From: CAYNHQ01 sp964397255
GTDB lineage: Bacteria > Bdellovibrionota_G > JALEGL01 > DATDPG01
NCBI GenBank assembly: GCA_964397255.1
Contig: CAYNHQ010000008.1
Span: 62,001-126,000, forward strand
Direction: 5' to 3'
Length of the DNA stretch: 64,000 nt
The stretch's first letter is position 1. Every line of letters starts with the position of its first letter. A program made the translations under genes and the position numbers. The notes beneath the pieces are model-generated. The model made no database searches. It was not told the origin of the DNA and saw nothing but the letters and a program-made list of their open reading frames with translations. Shown here in pieces: positions 33,817 to 43,210 of the stretch.

Positions 33817-35421
33817 TTATTCGGACTCCGCCAGATCCACGGGCTCCGGAGGAACGGTGTCGTCATCTTCAATGGGAGGTGGCTCCGAGGGAGGATTAAC
33901 GGCCACCGGCGTGGCGTCCCCATAACCGGTCAGACGAATTTCAAATCGCTCCTCATGAAAGCTGGCCAGATCCCGTACGACGATTCTTCGGCCCGAACGA
34001 TTTTCAAGGTCGGTCAATTCCTCCATCAATTCCGTCTTTAGAATCTGTGCGACATGCGGATGGACGACAACCTCAATATTCTTATGCGTTTTACGGTGTT
34101 CAATTTCGTAAGCCAACTTGCGAAGAATCGTGTTCGAAACCGTTCGACGGGAACGATGGAACCCCTTTCCCTCGCAATTTGCGCAAGGTTCGCAGAGCGT
34201 TTGGCCGAGATTTTCCCTTGTCCGCTTTCGCGTCATTTCGATGATCCCAAGCTCCGATATTTGAAGGACGTTGGTCTTGGCCTTGTCATCCGCGAGAGCG
34301 TCTTCCAGCGCCCGATACACTTTTTCTCGATTGGATCTCCGCTCCATATCGATGAGATCGAGAACAATGAGTCCGCCGATGTTACGTAGACGAAGCTGGG
34401 CGACGATTTCTTTTACCGCTTCGAGGTTGGTTTTTAGGATGGTTTCTTCGAGATTTTTCGAACCGACGAAGCGACCTGTATTGACGTCGATGGCGGTTAA
34501 CGCCTCTGTTTGATCAATAATGAGATAGCCACCCGACTTGAGCCAAACCTTGCGCGATAGAGCGCGGTCTATCTGAGGTTCAATCTTGTACGAATCAAAG
34601 ATCGATTCTTTCCCCTTGTAGAGATCGACGTTGTATTTCCCTTTTGGCAAAAACTGGCCGATGAATTGTTTGATTTCGCGGTATGCATTCTTGTCGTCGA
34701 CGATGAGTCGCTCAACGTCATCCGTAAAAAAATCACGGACCGTTCGCTGAATGAGCCCGAGGTCTTGATGAATCAGGGCCGGACTTTTCATTCCCTGTCT
34801 TCGGCCCAAGACTCTTTTCCAAAGCCGCTCAAGATATTGAATGTCAGCCTTGATTTTTTCATCCGACTGGCCGCCGGCCGCAGTTCTAACGATGAAGCCT
34901 CCTTCTCCCGTTTGAGTAGATTCAACGAGTTGCTTGAGTCTGCGTCGTTCAGCCTCGGTTTCTATTTTTCGTGAAACGCCAATGTGATTCACCGTTGGCA
35001 TGTAGACCAAATTTCTTCCCGCCAGTGAAATGTGCGAAGTCAGTCTAGCCCCTTTGGTTCCAATGGGATCCTTAGCCACTTGGACCAGCACCTCCTGCCC
35101 TTCTTTGAGAAGATCCTGGATTTTAGCACGGGGAGCGGGGCGACGTTTTCGTTTCTCCTCTTCGACTTCATTTTTACTGAACGCGTCCTGATATTCTTCG
35201 AAGAAGTCGGTGACGTAGAGAAACGCCGCACGTTCCAGGCCGATATCGACAAAAGAGGCTTGCATCCCGGGGAGTACCCGAACGACCTTCCCCTTATAAA
35301 TATTTCCGACGATTCCCCGTTCGTTAGGGCGTTCGATATAAAGTTCGGCCAGCCGGTCGTTTTCCATGACAGCCACGCGAACTTCCTGCTTCATCGCATT
35401 GACAACTAATTTTGAACCCAT
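33817..35421 (-). CDS. rng: Ribonuclease E/G
   Basis: A single-strand endoribonuclease acting in 16S rRNA 5'-end maturation and mRNA decay. The 534 residues (start ATG 35421, MGSKLVVNA) hold an N-terminal S1 domain (about 35-125; GNIYKGKVVRVLPGMQASFV), the 5'-sensor and catalytic regions (VDLYKGKESIFDSY, GGYLIIDQTEALTAIDVNTGRF, GGLIVLDLIDM) and a zinc-link Cys motif (LCEPCANCEGKG). It has no long C-terminal degradosome scaffold, so RNase G is the better name. The Pro/Glu-rich C-terminus is acidic. Confidence 0.95.
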   Translation of the reverse strand: MGSKLVVNAMKQEVRVAVMENDRLAELYIERPNERGIVGNIYKGKVVRVLPGMQASFVDIGLERAAFLYVTDFFEEYQDAFSKNEVEEEKRKRRPAPRAKIQDLLKEGQEVLVQVAKDPIGTKGARLTSHISLAGRNLVYMPTVNHIGVSRKIETEAERRRLKQLVESTQTGEGGFIVRTAAGGQSDEKIKADIQYLERLWKRVLGRRQGMKSPALIHQDLGLIQRTVRDFFTDDVERLIVDDKNAYREIKQFIGQFLPKGKYNVDLYKGKESIFDSYKIEPQIDRALSRKVWLKSGGYLIIDQTEALTAIDVNTGRFVGSKNLEETILKTNLEAVKEIVAQLRLRNIGGLIVLDLIDMERRSNREKVYRALEDALADDKAKTNVLQISELGIIEMTRKRTRENLGQTLCEPCANCEGKGFHRSRRTVSNTILRKLAYEIEHRKTHKNIEVVVHPHVAQILKTELMEELTDLENRSGRRIVVRDLASFHEERFEIRLTGYGDATPVAVNPPSEPPPIEDDDTVPPEPVDLAESE

Positions 35422-35550
35422 AAATAAAATGCCTTTCCGGCCGATTGCGCAATCGTATTGGATGAAAGAGTGAAAATTTTCTCTGAGAGAAATCAAACAT
35501 CATAAATGTGAGCGCATCGCCCTTTCGTATTCAGGCGTCGGTTGGAAAAA

Positions 35551-35826
35551 CTACCGGAGGATTTCAAAGTTCCCGCCTATGTTCTGCGGAAACTTCCAAT
35601 CCACCTTAACTTCCTTCACCGTCGCACTGGGGGGCCCGTGATTACACCATTGGAGAAGTTCACGAAGTCCGTCTTCTTCTCCCTCGGCTTCAAGTTCCAC
35701 CGATCCATCGGGAAGATTCCTAACAAATCCAATCAACCCCAGCGCCATGGCCTGATCACGGGCCGAAGCCCGGTAAAAAACTCCTTGTACATTCCCGACC
35801 ACAATCGCGTGGAACCGCTTTACCAT
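35551..35826 (-). CDS. acyP: Acylphosphatase
   Basis: 91 residues from ATG 35826, hydrolysing carboxyl-phosphate bonds. The signature residues are present: the phosphate-binding loop VQGVFYRASARDQA with its Arg, and the catalytic Asn in GFVRNLPDGSVELEAEG. It lies 129 bases upstream of rng on the same strand and may share its transcript. A strong hairpin lies just upstream of its start. Confidence 0.93.
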   Translation of the reverse strand: MVKRFHAIVVGNVQGVFYRASARDQAMALGLIGFVRNLPDGSVELEAEGEEDGLRELLQWCNHGPPSATVKEVKVDWKFPQNIGGNFEILR

Positions 35827-35842
35827 GGCTGCCGGTTTACCC

Positions 35843-35867
35843 GAGGGGTTCCTCCAAGAGGCCCCTC
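35843..35867 (-). promoter_or_regulatory. Strong hairpin upstream of acyP
   Basis: A nested inverted repeat: outer arms GAGGGG (35843-35848) and CCCCTC (35862-35867), inner arms CCTC and GAGG around a 3-base loop. On the minus strand it ends about 17 bases before the acyP ATG, so it could limit translation. On the plus strand it is followed by a T-rich stretch and could act as a terminator, though no plus-strand gene ends here. Confidence 0.4.
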
Positions 35868-36006
35868 TTCGAATCTTTTTCGAGCGGATTAAACACCTTA
35901 GGGGCCAAAGAAGCAACCCCAAATCAGGGAAGCCCCTGGAAGGTTGAAAACTCACCCAAAAAGGTCTAGGATTTAAAAAAGGTTAGTTATTTCAAGGAGA
36001 AACGTT

Positions 36007-36333
36007 GTGGAATTGACGATTACAGAAAAAGCTTTGGAAAAGGTAAAAGCCTTCGCGGCAGCCGACGCTGCGGCAAAAGATAAGGGACTTCGGATCTTCG
36101 TCCAGGGGGGTGGATGCTCCGGATTTCAATATGGGTTTGCCTTTGACGAACAAAAAGACGGCGATATGGCCATGGATCGGGGGGGGATTAAGGTCATCGT
36201 GGATTCCTATAGTGCCCCCTATCTGGCGAATGCCACCGTCGACTATGTCGAAGACTTTCGAGGGTCAGGTTTTGTGGTTCAAAACCCGAATGCGAAAAGC
36301 ACCTGCGGTTGTGGAAGTTCGTTTCAAGTGTAA
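36007..36333 (+). CDS. A-type iron-sulfur carrier (ErpA/IscA family)
   Basis: Accepts and delivers Fe-S clusters to apoproteins. The 108 residues carry the three conserved cysteines in GGGCSGFQYGF and STCGCGSSF, and the family pattern LRIFVQGGGCSG. GTG start with AAGGAG upstream. Its neighbours, moaD and moaE, serve molybdopterin synthesis, whose first enzyme MoaA needs Fe-S clusters; this may explain the grouping. ErpA and IscA cannot be separated with certainty by eye. Confidence 0.92.
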   Translation: MELTITEKALEKVKAFAAADAAAKDKGLRIFVQGGGCSGFQYGFAFDEQKDGDMAMDRGGIKVIVDSYSAPYLANATVDYVEDFRGSGFVVQNPNAKSTCGCGSSFQV

Positions 36334-36578
36334 TGAATGTCGAGATCCACTTTTTTGCTTCGATTCGTGAGGCGGTGGGAACTGCAAGCCTCGAGTGGAA
36401 ACCGAGAGGTCAGCTGACGGTCTCTGATCTATTCGAAGAAATTGTAAAGCAGCATCCTGCCATCGCGGCTTTCCGCTCCTCTGTGCTATTCGCCGTGAAC
36501 GAGGGTTACGTCACTCCAAAATATTCTTTACAAGAGGGAGATCGAGTGGCCTTTCTTCCTCCGGTGTCGGGAGGCTAA
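36333..36578 (+). CDS. moaD: Molybdopterin synthase small subunit
   Basis: 81 residues from ATG 36333 (overlapping the previous stop, TAATG). A ubiquitin-like fold ending in the required Gly-Gly (VAFLPPVSGG), which is thiocarboxylated and donates sulfur to precursor Z. FASIREAVGTASLEW and FAVNEGYV fit the family. It pairs with moaE 2 bases downstream. Confidence 0.92.
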   Translation: MNVEIHFFASIREAVGTASLEWKPRGQLTVSDLFEEIVKQHPAIAAFRSSVLFAVNEGYVTPKYSLQEGDRVAFLPPVSGG

Positions 36579-36580
36579 GG

Positions 36581-37057
36581 ATGGAACCCTACATCCGACT
36601 CACTCGAGAGAAAATAGATTTGAATGAACTTCGATCTCTCGTGGCCTCATCTCAATCGGGAGCGTTACTCGTTTTTGAAGGAGTGGTTCGGAATCATGAC
36701 GAGGGGAAAAAGATCGACGCGATTGAATACGAGGCTTACGAGTCGATGGCGAAAAAGGAATTGGCCCGGATCTGGGTCGAGGCAGGGTCTGCTTGGCCTG
36801 AGGTTTCATTAGCTATCGCACATCGGATTGGCCTGCTCCATGTGGGAGAGACGAGTCTTGCAGTAGTGGCTGCTTCCCCTCATCGAGCCGATACATTTGC
36901 CTGCGTTACGCATGTGATTGATCGAACTAAACGATCGGTGCCCATTTGGAAGCAGGAACGTTTTGAGAATCAATCCTGGTGGAAAGGCCAGGGCGATATC
37001 TGGCACACCGCGCATTTTTTGCGGCCACGTGTAACCATTAGTTCCAAGGAAAAATAA
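36581..37057 (+). CDS. moaE: Molybdopterin synthase catalytic subunit
   Basis: 158 residues. MoaE converts precursor Z to molybdopterin with sulfur from MoaD. Landmarks: GALLVFEGVVRNHDEGKKI, LEYEAYESMA-like IEYEAYESMAKKEL, IAHRIGLLHVGETSLAV, SPHRADTFAC and the active-site Lys region KRSVPIWKQERF. The C-terminus is longer than usual by about ten residues. moaA, moaC and molybdoenzymes are not in the window. Confidence 0.95.
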   Translation: MEPYIRLTREKIDLNELRSLVASSQSGALLVFEGVVRNHDEGKKIDAIEYEAYESMAKKELARIWVEAGSAWPEVSLAIAHRIGLLHVGETSLAVVAASPHRADTFACVTHVIDRTKRSVPIWKQERFENQSWWKGQGDIWHTAHFLRPRVTISSKEK

Positions 37058-37249
37058 TATAACATATTGAAATTATTAATTTTAATTCACAATGACCAAA
37101 GTTAGCGAAAAATGTGCGGCTTTTGGTTCAGGCCGACCAAGGGGCATTTTAAAAATCAAATTATTTCAATAAGTTGTAACCTTCAAATCGGCCCTTGGTT
37201 TGCATATAAAACCACCGGCCGTGAGTATTTGGGAGGATGGAGGCTTAAA

Positions 37250-38434
37250 ATGTTAAGGGAACTGGAAAAGTTAAATATTACCGCCTATCTAATTTTGGGA
37301 GCTGTGCTTGTCGTTGGTTGCAGTAACCAGTTTGATTTGAAAGGAAACAATCCGTTTACACGCGATAACCCGACTCCTGTACCAACTGTCATCAATAATC
37401 CCCCGCCTGCAGGCACTCATACGGACTCGTTTACTCAGTCGAGCGCTGCGGGAAAGGTCGATATTGTCTGGGTCATTGATAGTTCAGGAAGTATGAGTGA
37501 GGAGCAGACCAGCCTTTCGAATAACGCGGATGCATTTACTCAAAAACTCGTGGATGGGAATATCGATTTCCGCTTAATTGTGATTTCCACAGGCGCGGCT
37601 AATAATTCAGAGCTTGTAAGCCAGTGTAAGGCTGTATTGGGAGATTCCGATGGAATCATTACCCCCGCTACGGCGAACAAGTTTAATAACTGTGCCATGG
37701 TTGGAACGAGTGGATCGGGTTCAGAGGCCGGCCTTGAAGCGGCTCGGCGTGCGCTTGACCCAAATTATCCGGGCGGGGCGCTCAATCCGAACTTCCGGCG
37801 TGCCGATGCGAACCTTCAATTGATTTTCGTCAGCGATGAGGAAGAACAACCTGAAATGAAGAACTCCACGGAAGCCCAGAAGTGGCTTGACGCAGGATTC
37901 ATGCAATCTGATCTGGATCAGGTCATTGCTGAGATGACTCCCGATCTAGGGGATAGTGGGTTGGCTTATGATGCGGGTGCCGGTTATCGTGGTTTTCTTC
38001 CCTTGGTGTCGAACTATGAATCTTATTTCGATGATCTTGTAGGCGCCGACCATGAGGTTCACGGCCATGCCATCGTTCAGGACTACGTGCTCAAGCCGGG
38101 GGATCCAAACTACGACACCGACGTTTGCCATCAACGTAATAGCGGTAGCCCGACTGAAGTGGGTCAGCGTTATATGAGTTATGCAGATGTGACTGTAGGT
38201 ACGATTTCAGCCGTATGCGGTGATTGGTCGGCCACGATGAACCAAATTGGATTGGAAGCGGCGAGCTTAGGAAAATGCTTTAAACTTGCGCACGCCCCTA
38301 CCGATATTTCGTCGATCGTTGGAGAAGTGAACGGTGTTGTGGAGCCCGGAAGCTACTCCGCCAAGACACAAAAATATTGTTTTTTTAAGAGTGCGCCGCC
38401 GGCGAACGCAGCGATCAGCATTACGTACAATTAA
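37250..38434 (+). CDS. VWA-domain lipoprotein
   Basis: 394 residues from ATG 37250, with a good ribosome-binding site (GGAGG, 6-base spacing). The signal ends at a lipobox (LVVGC). A Pro/Thr-rich linker precedes a von Willebrand factor A domain with the metal-ion adhesion site DSSGSMSEEQ and the strand LQLIFVSDEEE that would complete it. Surface-exposed VWA lipoproteins often act in adhesion or matrix binding. Several Cys in the second half may form disulfides. The upstream 190 bases are AT-rich and probably hold its promoter. Confidence 0.85.
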   Translation: MLRELEKLNITAYLILGAVLVVGCSNQFDLKGNNPFTRDNPTPVPTVINNPPPAGTHTDSFTQSSAAGKVDIVWVIDSSGSMSEEQTSLSNNADAFTQKLVDGNIDFRLIVISTGAANNSELVSQCKAVLGDSDGIITPATANKFNNCAMVGTSGSGSEAGLEAARRALDPNYPGGALNPNFRRADANLQLIFVSDEEEQPEMKNSTEAQKWLDAGFMQSDLDQVIAEMTPDLGDSGLAYDAGAGYRGFLPLVSNYESYFDDLVGADHEVHGHAIVQDYVLKPGDPNYDTDVCHQRNSGSPTEVGQRYMSYADVTVGTISAVCGDWSATMNQIGLEAASLGKCFKLAHAPTDISSIVGEVNGVVEPGSYSAKTQKYCFFKSAPPANAAISITYN

Positions 38435-38497
38435 GAAGTCAGCGTTTTCGCACGCGTGCTTGCCAGAAGGCGTGAGCTGTGAGAGTACGTTCGCGGC

Positions 38498-39124
38498 TTG
38501 GCGAACCTTTATCTTATACGACATGGCGAAACCGAATGGAATGCCAACGGCAAAGTTATGGGGCGTTCCGATACGCCGCTCAATTCGCGTGGGAAAGCGC
38601 AAGCCGCCGCCATTGCGGAGGTCCTAAAAAAGTTTCAGGTAGATTTCGTCTATACGAGCCCCCAATTTCGCGCCCGAGAGACGGCCGAAGTCATCGCGAA
38701 AGCGAAGAATCAAAAAGTGGAAGTTGAATTTACGCTTTCAGAAGTCGATTTTCCGAGATGGATTGGAAAAACGTTGGAGGAAATTAAATCCGACCCCAGC
38801 TACGAGGCCTATCGGGGTTCACATGAACTTCCGTACCATGAGCACTTTGAAACGATCCGGCAGGTCTACGAGCGAACTTCGAAGGGTGTTGAGAAACGGA
38901 TCCAAGAAAATCCCGACAAAAATCTGGTGTTCGTTTCTCACGCCGATCCACTTCGAGCCATTCTTTCCTATTTTCTTCGGTATCCTCTTTCTGAATTTCG
39001 GCGATTTCAAATCTCCAACGCATCGTTGACTTTATTGGACCGATTTCGCGATCGCTGGCAGCTTAAGCTTTTCAATTATCGAACCGATATTATTGAAGCA
39101 TTGGAAGTAGGTTTTATTACGTAA
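38498..39124 (+). CDS. Histidine phosphatase family protein
   Basis: 208 residues with the phosphoglycerate-mutase-like catalytic motif LYLIRHGETEWNANGKVMG (phosphohistidine His in RHG), TSPQFRARETAEVIA, and the second His in FVSHADPLRAILSYFL. The range of substrates is wide (phosphoglycerate, cobalamin precursors, phosphoproteins), so no specific name is justified. No ATG exists near the start; TTG 38498 is the most upstream codon after an in-frame stop. The C-terminal FRRFQISNASLTLL is family-typical. Confidence 0.9.
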   Translation: MANLYLIRHGETEWNANGKVMGRSDTPLNSRGKAQAAAIAEVLKKFQVDFVYTSPQFRARETAEVIAKAKNQKVEVEFTLSEVDFPRWIGKTLEEIKSDPSYEAYRGSHELPYHEHFETIRQVYERTSKGVEKRIQENPDKNLVFVSHADPLRAILSYFLRYPLSEFRRFQISNASLTLLDRFRDRWQLKLFNYRTDIIEALEVGFIT

Positions 39125-39140
39125 CGGAAAGGGTACGAAA

Positions 39141-39248
39141 ATGGGTAAGAAGGATAATCGACGATCACGCAAGAAATTGCAGCGAAAGCGCCAGAGAAAA
39201 CTTAAGGCGCGCATTCGACGTAAGAAAGCTTCGAAAAAGGGGAAGTGA
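39141..39248 (+). CDS. Tiny highly basic protein (35 residues)
   Basis: ATG 39141 to TGA 39248, starting MGKKDNRRSRKKLQRKRQR; almost every second residue is Lys or Arg. It begins 17 bases after the phosphatase stop and ends 33 bases before the tRNA gene. Its composition suggests an rRNA-binding peptide such as a Thx-like or COX24-like ribosomal protein; I do not recognise a specific family. The regular codon structure and composition argue for a real gene. Confidence 0.6.
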   Translation: MGKKDNRRSRKKLQRKRQRKLKARIRRKKASKKGK

Positions 39249-39281
39249 ATATATCTCGCGGCATGATATAGGCCGCATAAT

Positions 39282-39356
39282 GGGCGCGTAACTCAGCGGG
39301 AGAGTGCCACCTTCACACGGTGGAAGTCGCAGGTTCGATCCCTGCCGCGCCCACCA
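39282..39356 (+). tRNA. tRNA-Val(CAC)
   Basis: A complete 75-base cloverleaf: acceptor GGGCGCG/CGCGCCC, anticodon stem CCACC/GGTGG around the loop TTCACAC (anticodon CAC, reading GUG), T-arm GCAGG-TTCGATC-CCTGC, discriminator A and an encoded CCA end. It lies 52 bases before kdpF. Confidence 0.97.
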
Positions 39357-39408
39357 TGCACGTCCAATTTTTACAAAATTTTGATGTTGAAATGACTACG
39401 CTCTCGGC

Positions 39409-39495
39409 ATGGACGAGTTTGCCATGTCGGGGCTGGTTGCGTTCGGGCTTTTGATCTATCTCGTTTACACGATCATCCATCCGGAGAAATTTTAA
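39409..39495 (+). CDS. kdpF: KdpF, small subunit of the potassium-transporting ATPase
   Basis: 28 residues: MDEFAMSGLVAFGLLIYLVY then a short tail ending HPEKF. One membrane helix, as in E. coli KdpF, which stabilises the KdpABC complex. It occupies the first place of the operon, and its stop overlaps the kdpA start (TAATG). It is easily missed because of its size. Confidence 0.85.
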   Translation: MDEFAMSGLVAFGLLIYLVYTIIHPEKF

Positions 39496-41165
39496 TGACC
39501 TGGTCCGATGGATTCCAGATTGCTGTTTATTTTGCGTTGCTTTTGCTCCTCACTCCCATCTTGGGACATTTTTTTGCGAAGATTTTTGAAGGGGAAAAGA
39601 CAATCATGGGTCACACCTTCGGGTGGGCGGAACGCGGGATCTATCGTCTTTGTAGCGTGAATGCCTCTAATGAAATGTCGTGGCGTGAATATACAGGTGC
39701 GCTGCTTACGTTTAATTTTTTTGGATTTGTCTCCGTCTTCCTCTTGCAGGTTTACCAAACGTACCTTCCCATGAATCCTCAACATTTATCCAATGTGCCA
39801 TGGCCGCTCGCGTTCAATACGGCGACGAGTTTCATGACGAACACCAACTGGCAATCGTATGCCGGGGAAACGACGCTTAGCTATTTTGTTCAAATGCTCG
39901 GACTTACGGTGCAAAATTTTCTCAGCGCCGCCACCGGTATTGCGGTTTTCCTCGCGCTTTCGCGCGGTCTCGTTCGGAAAGAAACATCGCAGCTCGGAAA
40001 CTTCTGGGTCGACCTCACTCGCTCCACGCTTTATATTCTATTTCCACTCTCGCTCGTTTTTGCACTCTTTCTCGTCAGCCAGGGAGTCATTCAGACTGTA
40101 TCTCCCTATGTGGAAGCGATCGGGATAGAGGGAAAAAAGCAAATCATCGCCCTCGGCCCCGTAGCATCACAAATCGCAATCAAACAGTTGGGAACAAACG
40201 GTGGAGGTTTTTTCAACGCCAACAGCGCCCATCCATTTGAAAATCCGACGCCGCTTACAAATTTTTTCGAAATGCTTGCGATTCTTCTCATTCCCGCGGC
40301 TCTTGTCTATTCATTCGGCATTCTTACAAAGAGTCGAAAGCATGCGTGGGTTGTTTTTCTTACGATGCTCTTCTTCTTGGTTTTGGCCCTTGCCCTCTCG
40401 CTCTGGAGTGAAGTGGGTCACGGTGTAATGGAAGGAAAAGAGGTTCGATTTGGAACAACGAACAGCATCCTCTGGTCGGTCGCTACCACAGCCGCGTCGA
40501 ATGGCTCCGTCAATGCGATGCATTCGAGTTTGACGCCGCTCTCCGGAGGGATCGCACTTTTTAATATCATGCTGGGCGAAATCATCTTTGGAGGGGTTGG
40601 CGCGGGGATGTATGGGATGATTCTTTTCATTCTTCTCACCGTATTTCTGGCCGGTCTCATGGTTGGAAGAACGCCAGAGTATTTGGGGAAGAAGATTGAA
40701 ACCAAAGAGATGAAGTGGGTGTTGCTTGGGATTCTCGGCCCGAGCGTCTGCATCTTGATTGGAGCGGGAATCGCGAGCGTCATTCCGGCCGGCCTTTCCA
40801 GCCTCTCGCACAAAGGCCCCCACGGGCTTTCAGAAATTCTGTATGCCTTTTCATCGGCCGCCGGGAACAACGGGAGCGCTTTTGCGGGTCTCAATGCCAA
40901 CACGACGTTTTATAACCTGGCTCTCGGAGTCACGATGATTTTAGGCCGGTTTGGTGTGATCGTACCGGCACTCGCTGTGGCGGGTTCACTGGGAAAAAAG
41001 AAATATTCCGCACCATCGCCCGGAACCTTTCCGACTGATACATTTATTTTTGGCCTGCTTTTAACCGGCGTCATATTGATCGTGGGCGCGCTCACATTTC
41101 TTCCGGCTCTGAGCCTCGGACCTCTTGTCGAACATTTCCTAATGCTAAGCGGGAGGGTTTTCTAA
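39495..41165 (+). CDS. kdpA: Potassium-transporting ATPase potassium-binding subunit
   Basis: KdpA is the channel-like subunit through which K+ enters the Kdp pump. 556 residues, about ten membrane helices, with four P-loop filter regions characteristic of the SKT superfamily: NTATSFMTNTNWQSYAGE, QLGTNGGGFFNANSAHPFEN, TTAASNGSVNAMHSSLTPL and SAAGNNGSAFAGLNANT. Length and motifs are typical. Overlaps kdpB by one base (TAATG). Confidence 0.98.
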   Translation: MTWSDGFQIAVYFALLLLLTPILGHFFAKIFEGEKTIMGHTFGWAERGIYRLCSVNASNEMSWREYTGALLTFNFFGFVSVFLLQVYQTYLPMNPQHLSNVPWPLAFNTATSFMTNTNWQSYAGETTLSYFVQMLGLTVQNFLSAATGIAVFLALSRGLVRKETSQLGNFWVDLTRSTLYILFPLSLVFALFLVSQGVIQTVSPYVEAIGIEGKKQIIALGPVASQIAIKQLGTNGGGFFNANSAHPFENPTPLTNFFEMLAILLIPAALVYSFGILTKSRKHAWVVFLTMLFFLVLALALSLWSEVGHGVMEGKEVRFGTTNSILWSVATTAASNGSVNAMHSSLTPLSGGIALFNIMLGEIIFGGVGAGMYGMILFILLTVFLAGLMVGRTPEYLGKKIETKEMKWVLLGILGPSVCILIGAGIASVIPAGLSSLSHKGPHGLSEILYAFSSAAGNNGSAFAGLNANTTFYNLALGVTMILGRFGVIVPALAVAGSLGKKKYSAPSPGTFPTDTFIFGLLLTGVILIVGALTFLPALSLGPLVEHFLMLSGRVF

Positions 41166-43210
41166 TGAATATCGCCCTCGAAAGCCTGAAGAAATTCGAC
41201 CCTACGGTCGAAGCGAAAAACCCCGTGATGTTCGTCACGTACATCGGCGCGATTCTCACGACTCTTTTCGCCTTGGCGCGGATTTTTGCGTCCGAACCGG
41301 CGGGATTTGAAATTCAGATTTCTCTTTGGCTTTGGTTTACGGTTCTCTTTGCCAATTTCGCCGAAGCGCTGGCGGAGGGGAGGGGGAAGGCTCAGGCCGA
41401 GAGCCTGACAAGGCTTCGCAAAGAAATCGTTGCCCGGCGAATAAAAGGCGGAAAAGAGGAAAAGATTCCAGCCATTCAACTTCGAAGAGGCGATCGTGTG
41501 ATCTGCGAAGCGGGGGATTTGATCCCTTCCGACGGTGAAGTGGTCGAAGGTATCGCCAGCGTTGATGAATCAGCTATTACGGGCGAGTCAGCGCCTGTCA
41601 TTCGAGAAAGTGGCGGAGACCGAAGTGCGGTCACCGGGGGCACACGCGTTATTAGCGATCGGATCATTGTCGAAATTACCGGCGAGCCGGGGCAGACCTT
41701 TCTGGACCGAATGATCACGTTGGTTCAAAGCGCACGCCGACAAAAAACACCGAACGAACTTGCCCTCACCGTCGTCCTATCGGGGATGACAATCGTCTTT
41801 CTATTGGCCGTCTGCACGCTTAAAAGCTTTGCCGACTATAGTGCCGCGGCCGCCGGCCAGGATCTCTCCCGTTTTGTGAGCGTGCCTGTCCTGATTGCCC
41901 TTTTGGTTTGTCTCATTCCCACAACGATCGGAGGGCTCCTAAGTGCCATTGGAATCGCCGGAATGGATCGAATGATCCGCAAGAATGTCATTGCGAAGAG
42001 CGGTCGCGCCGTCGAAGCGGCGGGAGATATTGACGTTCTTTTGCTCGACAAGACCGGAACAATCACGCTCGGCAACCGTATGGCGACCGCATTTGTGGTG
42101 GCTCCCGGAGTCGCCGAATTGGATCTGGCAAAAGCCGCCCAGCTTGCTTCGCTTTCCGATGAAACGCCCGAGGGGAGATCGATCGTCGTTTTCGCCAAAA
42201 CGAAGTTTTCGATTCGAGCGGAAGACTTGCAACCCAGCCGGTCTCGTACCGTTCCCTTTTCCGCCCAGACACGGATGAGTGGAATCGATCTTCTGGATGA
42301 TCAGGGACATGTCACGCGTTCGATCCGAAAGGGGGCTGTCGATGCGATTCGAAAGCTGCTCCAAAATCAAATGCCGGACGAGGCGATTCATTTGAGTGAA
42401 GAGATCGCACGGCGGGGTTCGACGCCGATTGCCGTAGCGGAGGATTCAAAAGTACTGGGATTAATCGAACTCAAAGATGTCGTCAAAGGGGGAATCCGCG
42501 AACGGTTCGCCGAGCTTCGAAAAATGGGAATTCAAACCGTGATGATTACGGGAGACAATCCATTTACCGCCGCATCCATCGCGGCCGAAGCGGGTGTGGA
42601 CGACTTTCTCGCTGAGGCTACACCGGAAGCCAAACTGAAACGGATTCGCGAAGAACAACAAAAAGGGAGACTGGTGGCGATGACCGGCGACGGAACCAAT
42701 GATGCTCCCGCACTAGCTCAAGCCGACGTCGGAGTTGCCATGAATACAGGCACGCAAGCGGCACGAGAAGCGGGAAACATGGTCGATCTGGACAGCAACC
42801 CGACAAAGCTTTTGGAAATTGTCGAGACGGGAAAACAAATCCTCATGACCCGTGGATCGCTCACTACGTTCAGCATTGCCAACGATGTGGCGAAGTATTT
42901 CGCGATTTTGCCGGCGCTATTTGGAACGCTATATGCCGTTGGCAATGAAACGCAGGGACCTCTCTCATCGCTCAATCTCATGCATCTTCATTCGCCCGCC
43001 AGCGCCATTTTGAGCGCCGTCATCTTTAATGCGCTCATCATCGTCGCGCTGATTCCTCTGGCTCTGAAAGGTGTGGCCTACCGTCCGCAGGGAGCGGCGA
43101 TTCTCCTCCGGCGGAATCTTTTGATTTATGGCGTGGGAGGGCTCGTCGCCCCATTTGTCGGAATTAAGTTGGTCGATCTGGTTGTCGTCGCGCTAAGGAT
43201 GGTCTCATGA
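41165..43210 (+). CDS. kdpB: Potassium-transporting P-type ATPase catalytic subunit
   Basis: A P-type ATPase of 681 residues, hydrolysing ATP to drive K+ uptake. Features: actuator TGESAPVIRESGGD (TGES), the phosphorylated Asp295 in DKTGTITLGNRMA, the nucleotide domain, and the hinge MITGDNPFTAASIAAEAGVDDFLAEATPEAK followed by TGDGTNDAPALAQADVGVAMN. About seven membrane helices. Overlaps kdpC (ATGA). Confidence 0.98.
   Translation: MNIALESLKKFDPTVEAKNPVMFVTYIGAILTTLFALARIFASEPAGFEIQISLWLWFTVLFANFAEALAEGRGKAQAESLTRLRKEIVARRIKGGKEEKIPAIQLRRGDRVICEAGDLIPSDGEVVEGIASVDESAITGESAPVIRESGGDRSAVTGGTRVISDRIIVEITGEPGQTFLDRMITLVQSARRQKTPNELALTVVLSGMTIVFLLAVCTLKSFADYSAAAAGQDLSRFVSVPVLIALLVCLIPTTIGGLLSAIGIAGMDRMIRKNVIAKSGRAVEAAGDIDVLLLDKTGTITLGNRMATAFVVAPGVAELDLAKAAQLASLSDETPEGRSIVVFAKTKFSIRAEDLQPSRSRTVPFSAQTRMSGIDLLDDQGHVTRSIRKGAVDAIRKLLQNQMPDEAIHLSEEIARRGSTPIAVAEDSKVLGLIELKDVVKGGIRERFAELRKMGIQTVMITGDNPFTAASIAAEAGVDDFLAEATPEAKLKRIREEQQKGRLVAMTGDGTNDAPALAQADVGVAMNTGTQAAREAGNMVDLDSNPTKLLEIVETGKQILMTRGSLTTFSIANDVAKYFAILPALFGTLYAVGNETQGPLSSLNLMHLHSPASAILSAVIFNALIIVALIPLALKGVAYRPQGAAILLRRNLLIYGVGGLVAPFVGIKLVDLVVVALRMVS

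Noticed and set aside
39282..39356. tRNA-Val as the attachment site of an integrated island carrying kdp
   Set aside because: No integrase gene and no recognisable second copy of the tRNA 3' end were seen in the window; kdp codon use looks native.
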